From an uncultured Collinsella sp. (GTDB taxonomy: Bacteria > Actinomycetota > Coriobacteriia > Coriobacteriales > Coriobacteriaceae): a DNA stretch of 64,000 nt. The position numbers and the translations under genes were made by a program. Each line of letters opens with the position of its first letter. Within the stretch, counting starts at the first letter, position 1. The stretch is taken from the NCBI GenBank assembly GCA_900539735.1, contig UQDE01000006.1:1-64000 (forward strand). The letters are read 5' to 3'. Below are positions 1 to 7,800 of the stretch, piece by piece. The notes beneath the pieces were generated by a model. The model had not been told where the DNA came from. It ran no database searches and worked only from the letters and a program-made list of their open reading frames with translations.

Positions 1-278
1 ACAAATCCAAGTTAGACCATTTCAAATGGTTCGATGTCTGCCCGGATGCGACACTTGAAGTGTCCATCCTCGCAGTATCCGGTTCTCAAGGTGCACGCTT
101 TGCGGCTCATCCGGTTCCACCGGGCCGCGCGGCAAGGAGATATATTGCCAGACCGGAGGGGCGCCGGGGGCGGGAATCTGGGCGTACACATTTCCTACAC
201 ATCTTGTGATCCGACTAACGTTTACCAGCCGTTAACTACCGCTCGCCGAGCATCTCTTTATATAAGGCAGTCTCATGG
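1..278 (-). other. Probable rRNA operon leader running out of the left edge; no protein gene seen
   Basis: I see no convincing protein gene here. On the minus strand, GCACCTTGAGAACC at 81-94 resembles the boxA antitermination site of actinobacterial rRNA leaders (the TTTGAGAAC type). It is followed by two perfect hairpins: 50-64 (GACACTT/AAGTGTC) and 16-30 (ACCATTT/AAATGGT). If this reading is right, the 16S gene starts beyond position 1, downstream of the mutase gene and on the same strand. The rRNA itself is not visible, so this is inference. A short plus-strand frame at 34-282 has no recognisable content. Confidence 0.35.
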
Positions 279-1679
279 TTAAAGCGGATACGTCCCCCTA
301 GCTAAAGCACAGCCAGCATCGAGCAACTCATCACGTTCTTCCACCGAGAACCCCTCGGCGTAGACGCGCACCACTGGTTCGGTCCCGCTAGGACGGACCA
401 GCAGCCACGTGTCATCCTCGAATGACAGACGCAAGCCGTCCATATGACTAACGTTTTGCGGCACCTTGCCACAAATCGACTTGGGGTTTACGCCCGGCAG
501 CAGGGTTCGTAACGTTTCGGCATCTTCGGCCTCAAGGCGCAAGTCGCGTCGACCGTAACTCGTCTTACCAAAACTGTCCTCGAGTTGGTCGACCAGAACG
601 CCCAAAGGCGCGTCCGTCTTTGCCATAAGCTCACACAGAATCAGACAGGCGAGGATTCCATCGCGCTCGGGCATATGCGCGGCGATGCCGATACCACCGG
701 CTTCTTCGCCGCCCATGAGGACGCCGCCCTTCTTCATCTCCGCCGCTATATATTTGAAACCGACTGGTTTGACGGTCACGCGGCAGCCAAGCGCCTCGGC
801 AATGCGACGCACGAGCGTCGAGCATGAAAGATTGACGACGACGCGCCCCTCCAAATTACGAAATTGAACCAAGTCGCCCAAAACGAGCGCCATGATCTGA
901 TGCGGATGTATATATCTGCCGCGCTCGTCAACCGCGCCGATACGGTCGGCGTCGCCGTCGGTCACCAGGCCAGCGCAAGCTCCGTCCTCGATAACCGTGC
1001 GCTCGCAAGCGTCCACCCAAGGCTCAACGGGATCGGGGCAGATATCTTCTTGGTCAGACGCCTGCCCGGCGTGAATCTCGTGCACCTCAACGCCAAGCTC
1101 GCGCAGCAAATCGGCTAGATAGCCCTGGGCTGCGCCGCCCATGGGATCGACAACCACGCGCAGGTGCGCGGCGCGGATGGCTTCGGCATCGACAAACGAT
1201 GCCACCGCCTGCATATAGTCAGGAATAATATCCGCGGTGCGATATTGCCCCTCGATCCCCATTGGCTCGGGAGCCACGGTCTCTTCGAGCTCTTCGATGA
1301 CATCCTGGTTGGCGGTCGAGCCGTCACCCATGCGAATCTTGAGGCACAGATAACCCTGCGGATGATGGGACCCCGTCACCATGAGCGCGCCGCACGCCTC
1401 ACCGTCATAAGCCGCCGCCCACGTAAGGGCAGGGGTCGGAACAGGTCGCGAAGCGAGCACGGCGTCCAGCCCGTGCGCTGCTAGCACACCCGCCGCAAGC
1501 TCAGCGAACTCGCGCGCCAGGGGCCGGGTGTCGAACCCTATATATACCGTTTTGCCCGGATTGGTCTTTTGCCACAACTCGCCGACGGCATCGGCGATAC
1601 GGGCAACGTTATCGGCAGTGAAGTCCTCATCGACGCGAGCGCGCCAACCGTCAGTTCCAAAATGAATTATCGCGCACAC
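279..1679 (-). CDS. Phosphoglucomutase/phosphomannomutase family protein (alpha-D-phosphohexomutase)
   Basis: Predicted cytoplasmic enzyme that interconverts hexose 1- and 6-phosphates for glycogen or cell-envelope sugar supply. I chose the GTG at 1679 (466 aa) because GAGGTG lies seven bases upstream and the protein then begins at once with the family opening IHFGTDGWR. All four family loops are visible: the phosphoserine loop TGSHHP near residue 104, the metal loop DGDADR near 241-246, the sugar loop GGEEAGG near 323, and the phosphate loop RPSGTEP near 429. SHHP instead of the usual SHNP, and GGEEAGG instead of GGEESGG, are small deviations, so the exact hexose substrate is not assigned. 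Confidence 0.85.
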   Translation of the reverse strand: MCAIIHFGTDGWRARVDEDFTADNVARIADAVGELWQKTNPGKTVYIGFDTRPLAREFAELAAGVLAAHGLDAVLASRPVPTPALTWAAAYDGEACGALMVTGSHHPQGYLCLKIRMGDGSTANQDVIEELEETVAPEPMGIEGQYRTADIIPDYMQAVASFVDAEAIRAAHLRVVVDPMGGAAQGYLADLLRELGVEVHEIHAGQASDQEDICPDPVEPWVDACERTVIEDGACAGLVTDGDADRIGAVDERGRYIHPHQIMALVLGDLVQFRNLEGRVVVNLSCSTLVRRIAEALGCRVTVKPVGFKYIAAEMKKGGVLMGGEEAGGIGIAAHMPERDGILACLILCELMAKTDAPLGVLVDQLEDSFGKTSYGRRDLRLEAEDAETLRTLLPGVNPKSICGKVPQNVSHMDGLRLSFEDDTWLLVRPSGTEPVVRVYAEGFSVEERDELLDAGCALARGTYPL

Positions 1680-1803
1680 GCGCAGACACCTCACAGTGTT
1701 TGGATCATGGTACGCATGGGGTATACCCGCAACACGCACTCGGCAACCTGCCGGCACCAGCATTCACCATTTGGGCAAATGCTGCCGAGGACATGCAAGC
1801 AAT

Positions 1804-1831
1804 AAAAAAACCGCCCCGTATGGAGCGGTTT
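1804..1831 (-). terminator. Rho-independent terminator of the methyltransferase-like gene
   Basis: On the minus strand a stem of about nine pairs (AACCGCTCC with GGGGCGGTT, one mismatch) is followed by seven T residues. It lies just past the stop codon at 1837. Confidence 0.75.
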
Positions 1832-1836
1832 GCCCT

Positions 1837-2730
1837 TTATATTTCGAGCGCCTCGGCCATCGCGGCCGTAGTGATTGCCGTGGTTCCACAGCAACTGCCC
1901 ACCATTGCGGCACCGGCATGTCTCCATTCGATGCATGCGCGCGCGAAAGCTTCGGGGTTCTCGTGCCATACGGGGCCATCCTGAGTCTGGACCGGATCGC
2001 CTACGTTGGGACGCACCGTGACGGGAGTAGTCGCCGATGCAACCATCCTGGGCACCGCCGCGTTCGCGGCCGCAAGCGAACAGCAATTAACACCAACCGA
2101 ATTTGCGCCGTGTTTTTCGGCGTACAAAACGGCTGCCTCGATGTTGAGGCCATCGCCCAACAGGTCGCCTTTATCGTCAACGACAAAACTCACCAGAACA
2201 GGCATGCCATCGGCGGCATCTCGGGCGCCGGCAAGCATGGGCTGCAAATTACGGATAGACGTCACCGTCTCGATCAGCAGACCGTCAACGCCGGCGTTGA
2301 GCAAGGCGTGCGCCTGTTCGCGCGCAATGCCTCGGATTTCACGATACTCGGCAGAGTCCTCGGCAAACCACTCAATACCGATCGGGCCCATCGAGCCTAG
2401 CAGCAGCTGAGGGTGCGCCTGGCGGGCATCGTCGACGGCCCCGCGATTGACCTCCGCCACGGACGGCGCAATCTGGTCGTGCTTGAGGGCATAGCTCGAT
2501 GCCTGAAAGGTGTTGGTAATGAGCACCTGTGCGCCGGCGGCGACATACAAGCGATGGATACGAGAAACGGTCTGCGGCTCTGCCAGATTCCAAAACGCCG
2601 GTGGAATGTCGGCGGCATCGTACTCACTCAACAGAACACTGCCCATGGGACCCTGCGCCAACAAGGTCTCGCTCGACAAGCGGCGCGTAAGTTCCTCGGC
2701 ACCAAAGCGGTTGTAATAACTCGTATCCAT
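1837..2730 (-). CDS. Homocysteine S-methyltransferase family protein
   Basis: A stand-alone homocysteine-binding domain (297 aa) like MmuM/BhmT or the N-terminal part of MetH. It would transfer a methyl group to homocysteine to give methionine; the methyl donor cannot be read from sequence. The zinc-binding cysteines are visible as VNCC near residue 215 and GSCCGTT near 283, and the early ITNTFQ motif is typical. It starts 10 bases downstream of the DtxR-type regulator on the same strand, so the two are probably co-transcribed, and it ends in a clear terminator. The pairing with a metal regulator may matter because the enzyme needs zinc, but that is inference. Confidence 0.8.
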   Translation of the reverse strand: MDTSYYNRFGAEELTRRLSSETLLAQGPMGSVLLSEYDAADIPPAFWNLAEPQTVSRIHRLYVAAGAQVLITNTFQASSYALKHDQIAPSVAEVNRGAVDDARQAHPQLLLGSMGPIGIEWFAEDSAEYREIRGIAREQAHALLNAGVDGLLIETVTSIRNLQPMLAGARDAADGMPVLVSFVVDDKGDLLGDGLNIEAAVLYAEKHGANSVGVNCCSLAAANAAVPRMVASATTPVTVRPNVGDPVQTQDGPVWHENPEAFARACIEWRHAGAAMVGSCCGTTAITTAAMAEALEI

Positions 2731-2740
2731 ATATATCCCG

Positions 2741-3163
2741 CTATTCCTCGACGCTGATTCCCTGCTTTTCGAGATAGGCGAGCCAGCGGTTCATCGTGTC
2801 CTCGGAAAGCGCATGCTCCATCATGCAGGCCTCGGAATCGGCTCGCTCAAATTCGACACCGAGCTCCTGAACCAAAAACGTGCGGATGAGGCGATGACGG
2901 TACCAGATAGCCGTGCCAACCTCGCGACCGCGATCGGTCAGGATTACCTTGCCGTAGTGCGATTGCTCGACAAGCTCGGATGCCTTGAGCGCCGAAACCG
3001 CTTTATTGACCGATGCCTTGGAGACGCCAAGGCGCTGCGCGATGTCGACCGATCGCACGCCGTTGGTTTCCCCCTCTTCGCTTTCAATGCGAACCATGCA
3101 CTCCAAGTAGTCTTCGTTCGCCACCGTCAGATGTAGTTCGCGCGAGCTATTTGTCGTATCCAT
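2741..3163 (-). CDS. DtxR/MntR family metal-dependent transcriptional regulator
   Basis: A 140-aa DNA-binding protein with an N-terminal winged helix (VDIAQRLGVSKASVNKAVSAL, residues about 38-58) and the metal-binding dimerisation segment RHRLIRTFLV. The ligand motif reads C-M-M-E-H (EACMMEHALS). That matches the Cys-x-x-Glu-His of iron-responsive DtxR/IdeR rather than the Glu-x-x-Glu-His of manganese-responsive MntR, so iron sensing is the more likely role. There is no SH3-like third domain. I chose the ATG at 3163 because GGGACGGAAG precedes it; an in-frame ATG at 3184 has no such site. It is divergent from pepT. Confidence 0.82.
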   Translation of the reverse strand: MDTTNSSRELHLTVANEDYLECMVRIESEEGETNGVRSVDIAQRLGVSKASVNKAVSALKASELVEQSHYGKVILTDRGREVGTAIWYRHRLIRTFLVQELGVEFERADSEACMMEHALSEDTMNRWLAYLEKQGISVEE

Positions 3164-3217
3164 GATCTTCCGTCCCTTCTGCATTCAATGGCTGATTCTA
3201 CCCCATCCAAGCGTCGT

Positions 3218-3235
3218 GGTATGCCGTGGCATACC
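3218..3235. promoter_or_regulatory. Perfect palindrome between the DtxR-type gene and pepT, possible operator
   Basis: GGTATGCC and GGCATACC are separated by GT in the 120-bp divergent interval. A weak -10-like TAGAGT at 3240-3245 lies just downstream on the plus strand, so the palindrome would overlap a pepT promoter. The binding protein is unknown. It does not look like the classical DtxR box. Confidence 0.4.
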
Positions 3236-3283
3236 GTGCTAGAGTTCTTGTTGCACACGACGACCAAGATTGGAGCGGTCTTT

Positions 3284-4531
3284 ATGGAAAACACCACCAC
3301 GAGCCCCGATGTCCTCGAACGCTTTTTGCGCTACGTCCAGATCAACACGCAGTCCGAGGATGCAAACTGCGACCAGGTACCCTCGAGCGCCGTTCAGTTT
3401 GACCTTGCCAACGTGCTGGCTGAAGAGCTGCGCGAGCTTGGTGCGGAAGATGCCCACGTGACCGAGCACGCCTATGTCTGCGCGCATATCCCCGCAAGTG
3501 CGGGCGCTGAGGACAAGCCCGCCCTGGGCCTGATCGCCCATCTCGACACCACCGAAGTTGCACCGGGCGCCGGCGTGAAGCCGCACATCGTACACTACGA
3601 AGGCGGCGACCTGGTCTGCGGCACGGTTGACGGTAAGCCCGTTGCCATGAGTACCGCCAAGCTTCCCGCCCTGAATGACCTCGCGGGTGAGGACCTGGTC
3701 TGCAGCGATGGCACCACGCTGCTGGGCGCGGACGACAAGGCAGGCGTCGCCGAGATCATGTCGCTTGTCGCGCGTATCGCTCAGGACCCTTCTCTGCCCC
3801 ATCCCGCACTCGGCATTTGCTTCTGCCCTGACGAGGAGATCGGCCACGGAGCCGAGCTGTTGGATATCGATACCTTTGGCTGCAAGTACGCCTACACGGT
3901 CGACGGCGGCCCCATCGGCGAGCTGGAGTGGGAGTGCTTTAACGCCGCCGAGGCGACCGTCCGCTTTGAGGGCCAGTCCATCCACCCGGGCGACGCTAAG
4001 GGCCGTATGGTCAACGCAGGCAATCTGTTCTGTGACTTCAACGCGTTGCTCCCCTACGTGCAGCGCCCGGAGTATACGGAAGGCTACGAGGGCTTTTATC
4101 ACCTTGAGGGTGTATCTGCGACCGTCGATCACGCCACAGCGCGCTATATCGTCCGCGACCATGACGCCGCCAAGTTCCAGCAGAAACTCGACCTTGTTGA
4201 TGCCGCCGCCTCGATGCTCAACCAGCGTCTGGGTGAGGAGCGCGTGACGGTCGAGATTAAGCAGCAGTATCGAAATATGGCCGAGATCGTTCGTGACTAT
4301 CCCGAGCTTATTGATGCTGCCAAGGAAGCCTACCTTGCCTGCGGCGTTGAGCCCCAAGTGCTGCCGATTCGCGGCGGCACCGACGGCGCTCAGCTGTCGT
4401 TCCGCGGTCTGCCCTGCCCCAACCTTTCCACCGGCGGCTATTGCTACCACGGCGTCAACGAGTTCGTCCCGGTCAGTTCGCTCGTCAAGATGACCGACGT
4501 GCTCCAGGAGCTCGTCGCCCGCTTTGCATAG
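3284..4531 (+). CDS. pepT: Peptidase T (tripeptide aminopeptidase, M20B)
   Basis: A cytoplasmic dizinc aminopeptidase that removes the N-terminal residue of tripeptides. The 415 residues match the usual length of about 408. Metal and catalytic motifs are in order: HLDTTE (His86, Asp88), the bridging Asp in GADDKAG (about 150), the catalytic Glu pair in PDEEIGHG (184-185), the Asp in TVDGGP (207), and a C-terminal His in YHGVNEF. The ATG at 3284 has GGAG upstream; the reading frame extends further 5' but without a start signal or family similarity. It is followed by a strong terminator and is probably monocistronic. Confidence 0.92.
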   Translation: MENTTTSPDVLERFLRYVQINTQSEDANCDQVPSSAVQFDLANVLAEELRELGAEDAHVTEHAYVCAHIPASAGAEDKPALGLIAHLDTTEVAPGAGVKPHIVHYEGGDLVCGTVDGKPVAMSTAKLPALNDLAGEDLVCSDGTTLLGADDKAGVAEIMSLVARIAQDPSLPHPALGICFCPDEEIGHGAELLDIDTFGCKYAYTVDGGPIGELEWECFNAAEATVRFEGQSIHPGDAKGRMVNAGNLFCDFNALLPYVQRPEYTEGYEGFYHLEGVSATVDHATARYIVRDHDAAKFQQKLDLVDAAASMLNQRLGEERVTVEIKQQYRNMAEIVRDYPELIDAAKEAYLACGVEPQVLPIRGGTDGAQLSFRGLPCPNLSTGGYCYHGVNEFVPVSSLVKMTDVLQELVARFA

Positions 4532-4555
4532 GGAACTCGAACAATCCAGGTAAGC

Positions 4556-4596
4556 AAAACCGCCCCGTCCTCAAAACCGAGAACGGAGCGGTTTTT
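4556..4596 (+). terminator. Rho-independent terminator of pepT
   Basis: A 16-bp imperfect stem (4557-4572 with 4579-4594) is followed by a T run at 4592-4596. A stretch of A at 4556-4559 means it could also act on the minus strand. Confidence 0.8.
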
Positions 4597-4618
4597 GGTG
4601 CAAGGGGAGTAGTCAGCA

Positions 4619-4784
4619 CCGCAGGTTGAGCCAACGTCAGCGAGCGACGTCCAGGGCGAACAAGTTGGCATGAAAAAGGCAAGGCATAGACCTTCTGGTC
4701 ATGCCTTGCCTTTTGAATGACAAATTGTCGCTCTGGGCGGCGCGCAGCGTCGAGCCGTTACGCGGTTTGGTAAAACCGCGTAAC
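4619..4784. repeat. Structured intergenic element, copy A (full length)
   Basis: This is one of four copies of an element with conserved pairing but varying stem sequence. Helix A: CGTCCAGGGCGA 4648-4659 with TCGCTCTGGGCG 4728-4739 (12 pairs, two G-U). Helix C: 4674-4687 with 4701-4714 (14 perfect pairs), a bulged A, then GACC-TTCT-GGTC. Helix D: GTTACGCGGTTT with AAACCGCGTAAC around a GGTA loop at 4757-4784. Conserved joints are CCGCAGGTTGAG at the left end and GCAGCGTCG before helix D. Helix D touches the stop codon of the LCP gene. It has no T run on either strand, so it is not an ordinary terminator. Confidence 0.75.
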
Positions 4785-6020
4785 TTAGTAGTTGGCTTCG
4801 TAGCCGTTGCCGTCGCCGGTGGGCTCTTCGTAGTAGTCCGAATCGCTCGAATCGCTTGAGCCATCGGAATCGTCAGAGCTGATCGATGAGGTTGCGGTAC
4901 CGTTTGCGTAGTCGTCAGACGTATTGTTGTTCAGGTCGCCGATCGTAGAGCTGGAGCCGTCGGAAAGACCCATGGTGTTGGGACCCTTGGGATCCTTGCC
5001 GGCATCGACGCGCTCCATCATTTCCTTGAGCTCGTCCTCGTAGACAAAGACGTAGCTCACACCGTCGATCATGGTGCTGTCGTCGGCGTACGAGGGCAGG
5101 TTGGCCGAGTAGATACCGTCGACATCCATACCGCGCATGGCATTGACCGTAGCCACGATATCCTGAACGCTCATATCGGTTACGAGCATATCGGACAGCG
5201 AATTAACCAGGCCAAAGATCTTCCTGGCATCGAAGTTATTGAGAATCTGGTTGGCAAGGGCGCCAAGCACCTGACGCTGGTGGCGCATGCGCGTGTAATC
5301 GCCGTCGGCATAGGTGTAGCGGCAGCGGGCATAGGTAAGGGCGGTGGCACCGTCCATATGCTGCTGGCCAGCGGTAATCTTAATTTCCAGGTGCTCAGGG
5401 TCGTCAACATCATCGGTTGCGTTAATGTCGATACCGCCAACCGAATCAATCAGTGCCTGCATACCGTCGAAGCTGACCTCGGCATAGTGGGAAATCTGAA
5501 CACCGCACAGCTCGTTGACCGCCTCGACCATGGCCTCGGCGCCGCCAACGGTATGGCAGGCGTTGATCTTCATGGTCTCGCCCTTGTACTCGACCTTGGT
5601 GTCGCGCGGAACGGAAATGAGCGTCGCCTGCTTTTGCGTGGGGTCGATGCGTGCCAGGATAATCGAGTCGGCACGATACGTATCCTCGCCCGGACGGCCG
5701 TCGGTGCCAAGAAGCAGCACGTAGAACGGATCCTTTGCCTCATCGGTGTCAACCAGAACCCGACGCAGATTGTCGGTAATGACATTAGAATCGCCGAGCT
5801 TGCCCATAATGGTGGCAAACCACAGGCCGGCAGCGGTAGTGGCACTCAGCAGCACGCCAAGCACGACAATGAGCGCGACGTGACGAATCGTGTGGCTACG
5901 ACGACGTTGACGAGCGCGCTCGGAATATCGAGCCACGTTATCGCGACTATAGATCTTGGCCTGCGCACCAGTTGAGGGTCTTCGGGCGGTGGTATCCGCG
6001 AGGGGCTTTTTATTAAACAT
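4785..6020 (-). CDS. LytR-CpsA-Psr (LCP) family cell-wall glycopolymer ligase
   Basis: A membrane-anchored extracytoplasmic enzyme that transfers polyprenyl-phosphate-linked glycopolymers to peptidoglycan. At 411 aa it has a basic cytoplasmic N-terminus, one membrane segment at about 46-72, and the LCP domain from about 95, with LLLGTDGR, the conserved arginines and aspartates in ADSIILARID and SVPRDTKV, and the later TYARCRYTYADGDYTRMRHQ (core YARxR.....D..R..RQ). The C-terminal 60 residues are low-complexity Ser/Asp. The ATG at 6020 has AGG six bases upstream and is preferred over the TTG two codons earlier. It lies 12 bases after murA, so the two wall genes form an operon. Confidence 0.9.
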   Translation of the reverse strand: MFNKKPLADTTARRPSTGAQAKIYSRDNVARYSERARQRRRSHTIRHVALIVVLGVLLSATTAAGLWFATIMGKLGDSNVITDNLRRVLVDTDEAKDPFYVLLLGTDGRPGEDTYRADSIILARIDPTQKQATLISVPRDTKVEYKGETMKINACHTVGGAEAMVEAVNELCGVQISHYAEVSFDGMQALIDSVGGIDINATDDVDDPEHLEIKITAGQQHMDGATALTYARCRYTYADGDYTRMRHQRQVLGALANQILNNFDARKIFGLVNSLSDMLVTDMSVQDIVATVNAMRGMDVDGIYSANLPSYADDSTMIDGVSYVFVYEDELKEMMERVDAGKDPKGPNTMGLSDGSSSTIGDLNNNTSDDYANGTATSSISSDDSDGSSDSSDSDYYEEPTGDGNGYEANY

Positions 6021-6032
6021 AGGCAACCTGTA

Positions 6033-7316
6033 TTAGTAGATGACGGGATCGGGGACGGAAGCATGCTCGACATGCGCGCCGAGCGCCTGCAGCTTTTCGA
6101 CAAACTGCTCGTAGCCGCGCTTGATGTGATGGATGGCCGAAACCTCGGTCGTCCCGTCGGCGATCAAGCCCGCTACGACGAGGGCCGCTCCGCCACGCAG
6201 ATCGGGCGAGGTAACCTGTGCACCCGAGAAGCCCTTGACGCCATGAATCATGGCATGATGGCTCTCGATACGAATGTCGGCACCCATGCGCACCAGCTCA
6301 GAGGCAAACATAAAGCGATTCTCGAAGATGTTCTCGGTAATAACGGAACTGCCGTCGGCGAGAGCGGAGAGCACCATAATCTGCGCCTGCATGTCCGTCG
6401 GGAATCCGGGGAACGGAAGCGTCTGGATGTCGACCGGCTTGATACGCTCGGCACGGTTTACATGGACGCCATCCTCGACGCGCTCGCAGTCGATACCCAT
6501 GAGCTCCATCTTCTTGAGCACCATACCCAAGTGAATGGGGCAAAAGCCCGTGACATCGACACCGCGATCGTCGGCCATCAACGCACCGGCAACGATAAAG
6601 GTACCGGCCTCGATGCGGTCGCCCACCACGCGATGGGTAACGGGATGGAGCTCTTCCACGCCTTCGATAGTCACGACGGGCGTACCCGCGCCGACAATCT
6701 TGGCGCCCATCTCGTTGAGCATGTTAGCGAGATCGACGATCTCGGGCTCGCGGGCGGCATTGTCGATAACCGTGGTACCCTGCGCGCGCACGGATGCCAT
6801 AATGAGGTTCTCGGTCGCACCGACGCTGGCGAACTCGAGCGTGACAGTGGTACCGCGCAGACCTTGGGGCGCATTAGCGTTGATGTAACCGTGGGCGGTA
6901 TCGAACTCAACGCCCAGAGCCTCAAGACCAAGAATGTGCATATCGATCTTGCGAGCACCCAGGTTGCAGCCGCCCGGCATGGCAATTTTGGCGCGATGGA
7001 AGCGGCCCAGCAGGGGTCCCATGACGGCGGTGGAAGCACGCATCTTGGCAACGAGCTCGTAGGGGGCCTCCCAAGAATCGACCTGAGAGGTATCAATCTC
7101 GAGCGTGTGCGCGTCGAGAACATCGATCGTAGCGCCCATGCCCTTGAGCACCTTGCCCATCACGTGGACATCGGAAATATCGGGCACGTTCTGCAGCGTC
7201 GTCTTGCCCGGCGCCAGAAGCGTTGCCGCCATGAGTTTGAGCGCGGAGTTCTTAGCGCCCGAGACGGGCACGGAGCCTCCGATGGCGTGGCCACCCTCAA
7301 CGCGGATAATATCCAA
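6033..7316 (-). CDS. murA: UDP-N-acetylglucosamine 1-carboxyvinyltransferase
   Basis: First committed step of peptidoglycan synthesis: transfer of enolpyruvate from PEP to UDP-GlcNAc in the cytoplasm. The 427-aa protein opens with VSGAKNSALKLMAA (the Lys22-Asn23 pair) and carries the active-site cysteine in MPGGCNLGARK (Cys117). Cys rather than Asp there predicts normal fosfomycin sensitivity, as known for the family. The start is TTG at 7316 with AAAGGG six bases upstream. It follows the terminator of the ATP synthase operon and is in an operon with the LCP gene. Confidence 0.95.
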   Translation of the reverse strand: MDIIRVEGGHAIGGSVPVSGAKNSALKLMAATLLAPGKTTLQNVPDISDVHVMGKVLKGMGATIDVLDAHTLEIDTSQVDSWEAPYELVAKMRASTAVMGPLLGRFHRAKIAMPGGCNLGARKIDMHILGLEALGVEFDTAHGYINANAPQGLRGTTVTLEFASVGATENLIMASVRAQGTTVIDNAAREPEIVDLANMLNEMGAKIVGAGTPVVTIEGVEELHPVTHRVVGDRIEAGTFIVAGALMADDRGVDVTGFCPIHLGMVLKKMELMGIDCERVEDGVHVNRAERIKPVDIQTLPFPGFPTDMQAQIMVLSALADGSSVITENIFENRFMFASELVRMGADIRIESHHAMIHGVKGFSGAQVTSPDLRGGAALVVAGLIADGTTEVSAIHHIKRGYEQFVEKLQALGAHVEHASVPDPVIY

Positions 7317-7329
7317 GGTCTACCCTTTC

Positions 7330-7368
7330 AAAAAGCATGCCCGGGGTGGCTGGGCCATCCCGGGCATG
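7330..7368 (-). terminator. Terminator of the ATP synthase operon
   Basis: A 15-pair stem (7336-7350 with 7354-7368, one G-U pair) has a 3-base loop and is followed on the minus strand by five T residues (7330-7334). It lies between atpC and murA, so murA needs its own promoter or read-through. Confidence 0.85.
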
Positions 7369-7404
7369 ATGTGTTCGCAAATGGTCGAACGCTAAATCGT
7401 TTGA

Positions 7405-7797
7405 CTATTGGGCAAGCTTGAGCTTACACCATGCGATTTCATTATAGAGGTAGGCGCGGCGTGCATCATCCTCCGACAAATTACCCAGCTTCTCTTCAAA
7501 ACCTTGAATATCAGCTTTAAGCTTGTCGGCATCGACGGTCGCCAAATCGCAAGCGCGCTCGGCGAGAACGGTCACGACATCGTCCGCAACCTGGGCATAG
7601 CCGCCGGCCACGGCAAACGTGTGGTCGACAGTGCCCATGGCCTTATCGGAAACGCGAACGTAACCGCGGTCGATCGTGCAGATCTCGCTGGAGTGAGCAG
7701 GCAGAACGCCAAACTCGCCATCCGTGGACGGAATCGACACAAACGCAGCGTCGCCCTCATAGGCGCAGCTCACGGGGCACACGATGCGGATACGCAT
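7405..7797 (-). CDS. atpC: ATP synthase F1 subunit epsilon
   Basis: Central-stalk subunit that inhibits ATP hydrolysis and links gamma to the c-ring. The 130 residues show the N-terminal beta-sandwich (GEFGVLPAHS, and the hydrophobic FAVAGGYAQVADDVVTVLAE) followed by a helical C-terminal hairpin (ADIQGFEEKLGNLSEDDARRAY). It is the last gene of the operon, three bases after atpD and ahead of a strong terminator. Confidence 0.93.
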   Translation of the reverse strand: MRIRIVCPVSCAYEGDAAFVSIPSTDGEFGVLPAHSSEICTIDRGYVRVSDKAMGTVDHTFAVAGGYAQVADDVVTVLAERACDLATVDADKLKADIQGFEEKLGNLSEDDARRAYLYNEIAWCKLKLAQ

Positions 7798-7800
7798 AAC

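Noticed and set aside
34..282. 82-aa plus-strand frame at the left edge
   Set aside because: No ribosome-binding site at its start, arginine-rich shadow-like composition, and the region fits an rRNA leader on the other strand better.
4757..4784. Helix D of the structured element as the terminator of the LCP gene
   Set aside because: The hairpin touches the stop codon but is followed by GGCTCGACG on the minus strand, not by T residues.
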